The notes under the pieces: generated by a model
The model's input: only the letters and a program-made list of their open reading frames with translations
What the model was told of the DNA's origin: nothing
Database searches by the model: none
Assembly: GCF_052324685.1 (NCBI RefSeq)
Contig: NC_135214.1
Span: forward strand, 27,789,989 to 27,853,988
Direction: 5' to 3'
DNA from: Brachyhypopomus gauderio
Taxonomy: Eukaryota; Chordata; Actinopteri; Gymnotiformes; Hypopomidae
DNA length: 64,000 nt
Shown here: one piece after another, positions 53,749 to 64,000 of the stretch
Position numbering within the stretch: position 1 is the first letter of the stretch
Layout: every line of letters starts with the position of its first letter
Program-made: the position numbers and the translations under genes

Positions 53749-56700
53749 TTAGTTAGAACATCCAGGCATATGACAATTGTCAACATATCCAGAATTAGCA
53801 GGAATCAGAGGCACATCAACATATTCAGTGAGACCAGGGAATGTCTCAGACGTTTCCATACTATTGGAATTTTCTTCAGAACAGACATGAGGTGGACACA
53901 TCTTGGACAGAAAGCTCTCATCATCAAACTCCTCTCCATCTGACAATTGGTGCTCAATTTTTATAAGACACTTTTCATTCAGATGACTGGACAATGTAAA
54001 ATCCTCCAGGTTTAGCACACCAATGATGGACGCTCTCTGTCAAAGAAAATATATTTGTAAGTTCTTCCTCCTCTGCACACTTTCAGATTTCTGAGCCTTT
54101 TTTTCTCAGTTTTTCTGTTGAGCTTTACATTATTTATTTGGAATTCACTGGACTGATTGTGTCCCTGTAGCTGACATGGGAATGAAAGCCATTTATAGTC
54201 ATTACCTCATGAAGTGGATTTAGGAGCCAGTGTCCAATGAGACTATGGCCAGGGTTAGCAATGTTGGAGAAGAAGGATTCCTTGAAGCTGCAAGAGAGGA
54301 ACTTAATTAAATTATTTGGTCCACAATTAGTGAAGTAATTTGAAGTTTTTTTTTTTTTTTACAAAAATAATGTACAGATAATACAACCATTATTTCCATT
54401 TTGTGGAAGAAGGACCTTAAACTATTTTTCATGTGTATCAAACAAGTCCTGGATGGCACCCAGCTCCCACGCATCCACCTATCACATAACCGGATCACTT
54501 CCCCTATAACCACACACATGTTCACTTCATCACCATCACCTGTCTTCCTATGTTTATTCCCACGGGTCCCCCATCCTTGATGCTTTGCCCTATCCTGCCT
54601 GCAGACTAACACTGTGTTATGTATACTCGTTCGGCACAACTCATTACACTGAAAATCCCTAAAACAAACACAGTATTTGGTTCATCGTCATTTCAATCTG
54701 CAGCTGCCAGACTGGAATTCCCTGCAAAAATCATTACAGATTAGTATTTTTATATCCATGTCCACTTTTAAAAATGTTATTGCGAATGTCCTTACTGAAT
54801 GTTGTAACTGTAGTGTCTAATCATCTTATAATGTTTTATTTATTGTTTGTTTTATATTATTGTCTGCTTGTGATGTACGTTCTTCAAGAGGCTGTGCCTC
54901 TTGCCAGGCTGCCATTGCAAATAAGAAAGCTGTTCTTAATGATTTGCCTGGTTAAATAAAGGTTAAATAAAATTAAAAAAATGTCTATTTATATTACGTT
55001 TACTTTCCAATTGAGTGTTTCTTCATTTTATCTTTTTCATTTTGTAATGTAGTTTTCTTGGTTTTCTTGACACTTGACACTCCCTAATTTGCTCAGTGAA
55101 CGACAATGTCATGGAATGCCGAATGACAAAGTGAGTGAGCCATGTATTACCAAAGCCTTTGTTTTGATGGTCTAACAGTAGGTGTGGAGGCACTCTCACT
55201 GACCCCAACTCCAGCTAAATCTTAGCAACTGGAGTTATATATATATGCTACATATAGATTTCACCCTATACCAAAAAGCCAATCCAAAGGTCTATGATGA
55301 TGACCCATGCCATGATGGCACATTTTATTTACCCTGAGGGTTCTGAGGGCTTCCTGGTTCAAATTATATTTTGCATCATGCCTTAGCATGCCAGATGTTC
55401 CACCTCCCCACTGAGGCACAGCTACCCCAACACAGCTACCCCTACACAGCTACCCCAAGACATCTACCCTTACACAGCTACTTGCTTACCTCTTAGCAGC
55501 AGAGAAAGTGTGACTCTGCCTGTGTTGTGGGGAAGTGACCTAATTTGGGCATCCTGTCATCTCTACTGCCCCACACATGATTAGCCCAAGACGCTCTCTG
55601 CCAAGGTGAGTACATTTTTAGTAGTACACCCATTCATTGCCCTAGTGGATTCCAGAGCAGCGAAGCACTTCAAACATGGGCTGACCTGACCTCAGGATGG
55701 AAGTGTTCCATCTACCTAATCCCATTGTGGTGCACATCACACACCCCACTGACAGGCTCACAAGCCAGTTTCTTATACAATAACAGCTGTCATTCCATAT
55801 TATTAAACAATCCCCTTATTTCCTGGCCCAGATTCTCTTTAAATCCTCTTCTCATCACTCCCAATGCCTTTGCCCCTGGTTCTACCCCTCTGTATCAAGA
55901 GCCTGGGGGCCCATTTTAATCTGCCTGTCCCTGGTCCCTACCAGACCTGGCTGATGTATTAGTCACCAATAAAGACCTCGTGTCTGTCTCCCCAAAGAAG
56001 CACGGACTGTGCCAACAAACTCCTAGGTGCTGGGTCTGTCCTCTGTCTTAGGAGGAAAACCAGGTCATGGAACAATATGTACAGGAGCCTAGGGCTACAT
56101 CCACCCTTAAAGCTCTCCTGTCTCAGCCAGTGCCTTCTTTGGACAGCAGACTGAATGCTCTCTTGGTGAAATACCTGCATTCGCTGCATCTGGTTCCAGG
56201 CATGTTAGAGCAGCTACAGGGTGTGCAGGGTACTCATTTTGCGCGGGTACATATTAGGGATGGGATGAATGGAAAATGGACAGCCTCTAAGCACTATGAG
56301 TACCTTGTCCTACCCCACCTGTATTCATTGCGTTTATTAATGAGGTGTTACATTAATTTCTAGGTAAAGCCATCATTGCCAACATTGATATCTTTGTCTA
56401 TTCTCACTCCCTGGACCAAAATATCAATGAGATGTGACCTATACAAGGCAATTTCCTGTGCATTTATATTACAAGCTGGAGAAATGACACTTCCTTCAGG
56501 GCTGGTTAACTTCCTCAGCTCTGTCATCAGAGCCAGCATATGGATGAAGTCTAACAAGATCAAGGTGGTCCAGCAACAGTCTCAGAGAACAAGTTGGGTG
56601 TCTTTCCCAACAACCATCCTCACCATTGTCGACCCGTTTTCCAAAACGGTTTAGTTTGTGTCTCTCCCTGCTCTCTCTACAGTGCTCGAGATGGCTACTG

Positions 56701-59700
56701 TTCTCTTCAACCACCTCTTCTGTCAGTCTGGGCTGCAGTGGTGTGGTGTTTCTCACAGGTGTGAAGACCTTTGAGTTTGTGAGCAAACTGAATCAGATAT
56801 CAGATATCAGCCCCAATCTAACGGGCATGTGGAACAAGATAACCAGGTGCTTGTCAAGTTCCATAATCTGTACTGTCAGGTTGTTCACCTGGGGAAATAA
56901 CCAGCCATGGACAGAGCATGCCTAAAACTCCCTCTGCCATTCGTCCATTGACGTGTGTTGTGAGTTTCCAACCCCTGCTCTACCCCTGGAACATCCTTTA
57001 CTCCCGTCACCCAGCTATCCAGGTGTATTTTACAGAGAGGAGACCTGGGAGGTCACCACCAACCATAGAAGGCCATCACCACATGCAAGAGAATGGTGGA
57101 TTGTGTGCAGTTGAACACGACAGATAGGAAGACCAGTCCAGGTGTTAAGCTCCCTCCCAGGTATCTTGGCTCTACTCTATCCAACAGCAGATTATTGAAG
57201 TCACCTTCAGGTAACTTCGTGTCATCTTCAATTCACGTGCCATTCCACCCCTACTGAAGGTGGAGGGTGGGCCAGCCTACTTGGTCAATGCCCTATTGGA
57301 TGGCTTCAGTATGTAGTATACTGGGAGGAGAATGGACCCAGAGAGAGAAGCTGGGTGCCAGCCAATCAGATCCTAGATCCCTAGCTTGTGTTCAACCACT
57401 GTGTTCAACCAACTAAGCCTGCTTCCCTCCATCACAGAAAAGTACTAATGCCAGAATTTATTTACTCTTTATACTTAATTACAACTGAAATTTGTGACCA
57501 GTGGCATATTTTAAATTTCAAAACAAGGCATGAAATAAATTAACATACATTATTCCAAGAAAACAACTATTACAGATATACTTACATTGTTCTGGATAGA
57601 ATTAAGAAAATACCAGCGCCAGTGATAAGAAACACTACTGGGACAACAGCTTTAATTATTTCATCATTTTCTGTGGAAATTAAGTCAAATTCATTATTTA
57701 ATGAAATAATTTATTTTCTTATTACTAATATATAACAAGTTTATTTTCACTAAGGAATACTTACCAAGAAAAGGCGTAGTAAATTCAGTATTTGCCCTTG
57801 AAAAGTTACCAAAGATAGTCTCTCCATAAATATACACAGAGTACTTGGCATTTGTCTGTAGTCTGTAGAATGTGTGGGTCCACTGATGTGGAAAAATGAC
57901 TAATGCTAAAGAAAATACAAATTACCTTCTTAAATGAAAATCAAAAAGTGTAATTATGTCTTTAAAATGATATGTTAAGTGGATATCGAATCCAGGAGCT
58001 TACATCTTGTTTCCTGTTCACCTCTTAGCATAAGTCTGTATTGAAGGGCACTGTTGCTTGGGGCTTTCTCCAGCCATACCCATTTGACTGTCACAGACGT
58101 TTTTGTCACATTCACAAGTTGTAACTGGACAATGTCTAAAAGAGCTGAGGAAATCAACAACACAGTATATCAAGTAAATGTAAAGATCTGAATATAGGCT
58201 GGTGAGTAATACAGACCTTTACTTACTGCCATGCTTTAGGCTGGCTTGGACAGACTCTGGAGGCCCAGAAAGAGAGTCATAAAGGGGATAAACACTGATG
58301 CGGTAGGTCTCTAGTGGACTGATGCCACCTGGAAAAGAATTGGAGGAGGAAGCAGATTGATGTTAGTATGACTATTACAAGTGTAACAGATGACAGCATG
58401 TAATGTAATATAAACATATTTATTGCACTTCCAAGAAAGCAAGGAATTATTTTAAAGTGCTAATGGTGCATGTTTTTGATAAATTCCAAATTATGCATTA
58501 ATTGAAAACTTTTTAATTCCCTTTGTTACCTGTCAGAACAGTTGAAAATGTAGAACCGTTAAGTCTTTTCCACTGCTTAGAGGCAACATCACTAAAAGGG
58601 AACCACTCAATAGCAAACTCAGTCACAGTCATAGCTGTCTTCTCAGTCTCCCATCGAACCCTCAGTGAACTGGCATCATTGCTGGCCCAGAGTCCTTTTA
58701 CTGCGGGCAACCCTATTAGACGTATTATTGTATATAGTACTGTTGCATAAATAAAGTTAATGTTTTTAAGTCCCTTCAGAATAAACTTTAAATATATCAT
58801 TTATTCTTCATTTCAAGTTCAGGATATGAGGGAGGGGTGGGCAAGAGAGTGGTGCAAACATAGAACATTTATTAACACAAAAAACAGACGCATGACACAT
58901 TGAAAAACTGACAATGGAGGGCAAAACCTGAAGGTCTAAATACACATTAATGATGGGAAAACGACAGACAGGTGACAGAGCAAATAGAGGGTAAGCTAAC
59001 AAGGGGGAGTGGCACCATCAACTATGACACCAGCACAACTGGGGGGGGGGGGGGGGGGGGTGCCATACCATTACAATGTGAGGACATTAGTTGTTTTCTC
59101 ACTTGATTTTACTTTACTAGCCAAGTACACAATTATTAATTATATAAAGAAATAAATAACTACTCACATGAATTTGAAGTTTACAGCAATGCGTTTAGCC
59201 AGAAAACATATATACTAAAATGTCAGTAATGATATTTCTTCCAAGACAGATACCGCATTGCACAGGAAAGAGGTGTGAGTTCCGTGAAACTTCAGTAGCA
59301 GTTAAAAGATGTTATCCTACATTCTCTAGCAAAATGGAACCCAAAGCCTCTGAAATTTGATAGAATCAGCTCACTTTTATCAAATCCAGTACTGATGCGG
59401 ATACGTTGAGGAGGAGACAGTCCCGCACTGTTGTAGGCCTTCACTGTTATATTGTAGTTCCCTGCAGTCATCACTACGGTGGCCTTCAAGTCAGTAGTGT
59501 TAATTACTCTCTTCAGAAATGCCTGTTTGGCTGACGTGTAGGTCACCTCATAACCAAGAATGACTCCTTGAGCCTCACTTCTCTCTAAAGGCTGACACAC
59601 AGATAATGAAATTCATAATCGCACCAAGTCAATAAATGAACAGAAATTTTATACAGTTACAGGTTACTTATGAGTCCACATTGAAACCAATCTATTATAT

Positions 59701-62700
59701 GGACAATAACTTTGCACATACCCTCCAAAGAAGTAACAGCTTTTGAATACCAAAGCTGTTATCTAACGACTCAACATAGTAACTGACATGAGGCGCTACA
59801 GTTGGGGCTAAAACAGAAAAGAGAAGAAAACATTTAGTGACACTTCATGAAAATATGGAGATATTCTCTCCATATCCAAACATAGAGTACTGATCCAGTC
59901 TCTACCCACCACTCTCTAGAGTCATTGCTTGGTATTCTGCACTCCATTCACTCCATAGTCCATATGTTCCTCTGCAGGCAACAGTAAAACAGTACTGGCT
60001 AAATGGCTGCAGGCCTCTAACAGTGTAGAAGATCTCAGGAAACGTCTCCTCAAAGGGAATAACTGAAACCTGAACATGGAGTAGGGTATATGTGTGAAAA
60101 TAATTCATATAGCGATATACTATATAGCGATTATACTGCTGACTCCATCAAGTTTAGTCATTCCTTCTAAAATATCAATTGCTTTGTTAAATAGTCGTTT
60201 GATTACAGAGATTTTACCACTGTCCATAGTTCTGTGGTGCACAATCTGTAGTGGAATCGACATTCAGTGCAGTGCCATTCACCACTTGTCCATCCTACAT
60301 GTATTGAAGTCTCTGTAGCATTCACAGATGTGATAGTTGGACATGGAGCTTGGGCTAAAACAGAAGCCTATGTTAGTTTTCATGACACAGCACAATTCAA
60401 TCAGTTGAAGTCTACTCATAGGTAGGAAGGATTCCAGAGCCATACCCTTGTGCTTATAAATGGATAATGTTAATGATAATATAATTGCAAGCTTACTTAT
60501 GTTTTCAATGGATACTGCGTAGATTTCCGAGAACATTTCTGTTTTGGTGATGATGTTTTTTGACTTTATGGTTACATTGAATTCAGCAAGTGGGTTGAAA
60601 ATGGAAGGGCAGTGAATGAAGGCTGACGTTCTGAAATATAGAAAACACATCTTATTGAAGTGATCATCCAGGGAAACGCTCATGTACAGTAAATGTGGGT
60701 AATGATCGTTTTCACAGTACTAATCATGGCCAATGCATCAACACTGTGGGGACTGTTTTCAAGCATGTACAAAGACATAAATTGAAGGAAAGAGTACACT
60801 AATTTCATCAAGACTAGGCACTGATATTTTCATGATTGCATCAGGCTCAAAATGACATAGATGCTGAAAATATGAAGTAATAACAGTGTCACTTTGAATA
60901 ATGTTCTCAGAAAAAGGGTTAAGGCCGTAGATACAAATGTCTAAAGCTGACATCCTGATGTCCTTTATGATGTAACTGACTGGCCTTTTTAAATGGAGAC
61001 ATTTATGTCACAGCCAGCTCTCTCCTTAGATGTTATCATTTGAAACCTCAAAGCTGTTGCTACATTCTGCCTCAACAGAGCTGTGAGGGGGGAAAAAATG
61101 CGAGACATGGATGTTATTTTCATTTTGTTTATCTGCAGTACACTCAACCCAGTCTAGTAATAGCTAGAGAAAAGGAATTCAAATGAGTTCTAGTTGATGT
61201 GCTGTGGAATTCTGAGGTTCTAAATATTTGCTCGTCTAATGTTTGCACCAACACATCCGTCTCATCTTCAGTAAATCAATCCCAGTGCTGCATTGACATT
61301 TTCGTGCATATCCATGCTAATTTCAGCTGGTTAAAAGACAGATTGACTGAAAAAACTGTACTGTATGTCAATCTTTTTATCTAAATAAACCTGCAGGAAA
61401 ACAGCATGTATTTTGTACACCCCTTATTACTTTCCCATAGTACTTTGAACATAAGACTTCATGTCGTGCGTTGTGTCATGAAAACAGGGCTGTGATTCTT
61501 ATCTAAAACAGGACACCATTATACAAGCCAGCCATTTTATTCAGCTCTGTAATTTTTATAACCTAGGTTCTAACTGTTTTAGCAGCCAAAGTCTCTCAAC
61601 AAAGCTATTTTGACCTTTTATACTACTAACACTAAAGCAGATTTAGGTAGTTTAAAAGATCAAACATTACATTTTTAGAAATACAAAGTAATAATTTTAA
61701 AGTATTATATATTTCCCTGACTACATAGATACACTCTCAAGTGATACCTAAATGTAAACAAAAATATATACTTACTGGCTGAAAATGAATGAATTTATAA
61801 TCTTGCCGTCATTTAAGTAAATCCATTTGCAGACAAAAGATCTCTTATGGACAAGATAACGACATGATGTGTTCAGAAACATTTCTGAAGTGGAGTGAAA
61901 TCAAAACATTACAACATGAGTAGGGGGCCCAGTTACAATGGGATATAAGCTCAGTGTTTATGCACAATGAGCCCAGTTACATTGGGATATAAGCTTATAT
62001 GCACACTGAGCAATACCAGGAAATCCAGACTTGAGTTTACATCCAATACTTGACCCTGATTTTACATTTATTTGATCTGATAATTGAATTACTGTATTGT
62101 TTTAAATAAAGAACACTAATCTACGCAGTACTGTGTCATCCAGTAGTTTCATGCTCTGTTATTAAAGGACAGAGTGGTAATACCTCTCCTATGTACAGGC
62201 ACAGAGCCGCAGTCCATCGTATCCGTGACGCACATGTTTCTTTGGCTCTTGCACAGTTTCAGATCATTACCAGTGACTTCTGGTAAAAATTTAAATTAAG
62301 ATAATTACATAAACAATGACTTCATGAAATAAATAATCCACAATCCACATACATAGAATTGCTCAAATGTTTTCAGCAAAATACTTAGTAAAGACATAGC
62401 ATCTGACACCTCACATGAATGTTAACCTGATACATACAGTCTAATAATAATAATTATCAGGGCCGGAGTGGGACACTTTTTCAGCCCGGGAGTTTCATGC
62501 CCAAATCCGGCCCAAAATAATTTTTCCCCCCCAATCGGCCCAAACTAGAGACTGACATGAGCCGGCCCATCGGGAATCCTCCCGAATCTCCCGATTAGCC
62601 ACTCCGGCTCTGATAATTATTATTATAATAATATGACATTAATGGGAGAATCACACAAGTTATGAACTGAGTAAAATAATGGTTCCTCAATATAAAATCT

Positions 62701-62955
62701 CATTAGATTTTGACATTTCTGTAAATGGTATGAGAATATATTTACCTTTATAGCTGTAACTTTTGAGTTGCTGTCCATGCCATTTTAGGCTACTCCCATC
62801 TGCTCAGTATATGTGCATATAAAATTTGTTAATTTTATTCATTTTTGGAAAAACAATGTAAATAATTCAATTTGCTGGATTCTATTCTACTCACAGTGGT
62901 ATAAGGAGACGACACAGGAGAGTAAGCAGAAAGCATATCGACTCATCCTACTCAT
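53749..62955 (-). CDS. gp130-family class I cytokine receptor
   Basis: Single-pass receptor for a helical cytokine, expected to signal through JAK/STAT. Exons (5' to 3'): 62895-62955, 62746-62799, 62184-62279, 61776-61884, 60497-60630, 60218-60354, 59910-60069, 59722-59807, 59375-59591, 58530-58712, 58227-58328, 58004-58144, 57765-57905, 57586-57670, 54206-54287, 53749-54036. They sum to 2076 nt, or 691 aa. Residues 1-20 look like a signal peptide. The cytokine-binding module ends in WSEWS at 236-240 ([11 protein letters not shown]). Three fibronectin III domains follow, then a membrane helix at about 546-566 ([17 protein letters not shown]). The cytoplasmic part is only about 125 residues, with a box1-like [14 protein letters not shown] and two C-terminal tyrosines, YVDV (668) and YVDN (680); no YxxQ is seen. 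Domain order fits gp130, IL12RB2 and IL31RA relatives; I cannot choose between them. Exon 2 is the least certain. Confidence 0.85.
55560..57400 (+). mobile_element. Decayed Ty3/gypsy retrotransposon pol
   Basis: Fragments of a Ty3/gypsy polyprotein are recognisable in shifting plus-strand frames. They are a protease-like [11 protein letters not shown] near 55640, reverse-transcriptase pieces HYEYLVLPH and FINEVLH then [14 protein letters not shown] (about 56290-56430), and a chromodomain-like end near 57250-57370. Many stops and frameshifts make it non-functional. I could not find its LTRs. It lies in the 3.3 kb intron between the membrane-helix exon and the box1 exon of the cytokine receptor, antisense to that gene. 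Confidence 0.75.
59041..59060. repeat. G20 homopolymer
   Basis: Twenty consecutive G on the plus strand in an intron of the cytokine receptor; length is likely to be unreliable. Confidence 0.9.
62458..62612. mobile_element. 155 bp hAT-like MITE with 8 bp target duplication
   Basis: The element starts CAGGGCCGGAGTGG and ends CCACTCCGGCTCTG, a 14 bp terminal inverted repeat with one mismatch. ATAATTAT lies on both sides (62450-62457 and 62613-62620), a perfect 8 bp duplication as made by hAT transposases. It is GC-rich in an AT-rich intron (between receptor exons 2 and 3) and too short to code. Confidence 0.9.
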
Positions 62956-64000
62956 CTTGAAATGAACCTTAAACACAAAACACCTTTTTTATTTAATGCA
63001 ATATTGTGAAGATTATGCCATGATATTTTAAGGCTTAAAGAAGAGTAGCAATACATTTTATAGAAATAAATAAATAAACATAAAGGTTGCTAATACCTCA
63101 AACCAATATACAATACTCTCAAAAAGTGAGGGATATTTGGCTTTCGGGTGAAATGTATAGAAAACATAAAAAGTTCATGCTACAGTGATATTTTATCATG
63201 AAAGTAGGGCATGTAGAAATATGCAATGGTACTTTCCTCATCTCAAACTATTTATTGAAACAAAAGCCAACAACAGTGGTGGGTTAACCCCAACAACAAA
63301 TGTCACTGTCTCAATAACTTGTCATGTGACCTTGAGCAATTACAGCTTGACAACATCTCATGATGTTCACAAGTGGACATTCTGTCTGCTGAGTCATGGA
63401 ATCCCAGTCTTCTTGAAGGGCCCTCAAGTCATTGAGGTTCTTGAGTACAGGGTTACAAGCCTCTGCAGGGTGGCTCAGCTGATCCCATAGGTTTTCTATG
63501 GCATTCAGGTCTGGAAAACTTGCAGGTACCCAGCAGCCGGTCCCTAATGATGTGACCTCGATGAGCTAGAGAACTGTCATCCATGAAGATAAACTTAGGC
63601 CTGTGGATTATTGAAGTTATTCAAGTAATACGGGCTTGTGTAGGGCAGTTCTATATTGACTACGTTAGCACTGAGGCCTGCTGGTCCCTCGTCCAGCATA
63701 AATGCCCCCTGGCCCCTGCAAGACGATGACGCCTGTGCCTGGTGGTGTGATCAGGTACCCTTGCAGGTCGTCTAGCACACAGACCACTCTGATGGAAACG
63801 GTTTCAAAAGGTCTGACATGACACTTGGGTACCTCTCATCTCCCTTAAATGTGCCTGAAGTTGTATGGCATTCACAGGCCCGTCGCGATGGGGCAGGCAA
63901 ACCAGGCAATTGCTTGGGGCCCCAAGCTGGCCTGGGGCCCCCAGACAACAACAGGTTAAGAATTAAATGCAGCGACAAACTGTGTGAGCCCCCCTTTACA
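62956..64000. other. Receptor 5' flank and edge of window
   Basis: The first 150 bases should contain the receptor 5' UTR or promoter. The rest is the Tc1 relic and, from about 63870, a GC-rich segment (TTGGGGCCCCAAGC) that looks like part of another dispersed repeat cut off by the window edge. Confidence 0.4.
63110..63840 (-). pseudogene. Tc1/mariner transposase relic (3' part)
   Basis: The minus strand reads, with frameshifts, FMDDSSLAHRGHIIRDRLLG, then remnants of the PDLN-IENLWDQL region, LNDLRALQEDWDSM, and MRCCQAVIAQGHMTSY with a stop near 63310. These are the catalytic and C-terminal parts of a Tc1-like transposase. The element's right terminus is probably near 63117-63135 (CTCTCAAAAAGTGAGGGATA). 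Frameshifts show it is dead. It is the inverted relative of 38740-38906. Confidence 0.8.

Noticed and set aside
63870-64000. GC-rich segment with TTGGGGCCCCAAGC at the window edge
   Set aside because: Probably part of a dispersed repeat, but cut off by the window, so no family or boundary can be supported.

Overview
This window is vertebrate nuclear DNA, almost certainly from a ray-finned (teleost) fish. It has split genes with GT-AG introns and long (CA)n and (TCTA)n microsatellites. It also carries relics of hAT, Tc1/mariner and Ty3/gypsy elements. The genes have clear human counterparts, most of them on chromosome 5q21-q23 (CEP120, ZNF608, SLC12A2, GRAMD2B, NUDT12), so this is a conserved vertebrate block. 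I cannot name the species. Exon models were built by hand from splice sites, reading-frame phase and remembered family sequences; no search was run.

Layout, left to right. 69-5055 (-): 5' two-thirds of cep120 (centriole assembly), running off the left edge. 6959-13864 (-): complete znf608 (9 coding exons, 1315 aa). 15133-37725 (-): complete slc12a2/NKCC1 (26 exons, 1113 aa). 40161-44284 (-): complete gramd2b (14 exons, 412 aa). 48775-50927 (+): complete nudt12 (6 exons, 456 aa). 53749-62955 (-): a gp130-type class I cytokine receptor (16 exons, 691 aa). Every complete model sums to a multiple of three, which is an internal check. Most of cep120 is also phase-consistent, but one junction is off by a base.

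The most striking structure is a giant inverted repeat inside intron 10 of slc12a2. Two arms of about 4.48 kb (22746-27224 and 27626-32109) are nearly identical and flank a 401 bp unique spacer. Each arm carries a hAT-transposase relic, an unassigned 162-codon reading frame and GC-rich direct repeats near the axis. Both outer flanks are unique and each leads to a different slc12a2 exon, which argues against a simple fold-back assembly error.

A second notable structure is intron 5 of slc12a2 (34899-35201). It is a 303 bp minisatellite in which the exon-5 splice donor has been copied about four more times. The intron has no stop and is a multiple of three, so its retention would insert 101 residues in frame.

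The intergenic DNA and long introns are full of mobile-element debris. There is a 1.67 kb inverted-repeat element built from AGATATCT and TGACTAGTC palindromes (45747-47413) and a TTAAA-flanked 831 bp element (19514-20344). There is also a 155 bp hAT MITE with a perfect 8 bp target duplication (62458-62612), a 1.55 kb terminal-inverted-repeat element (51853-53405), a decayed Ty3/gypsy pol (55560-57400) and two copies of a Tc1 3' end. The genes are functionally unrelated: centriole assembly, transcriptional regulation, ion transport, a membrane GRAM protein, NAD(H) hydrolysis and cytokine sensing.
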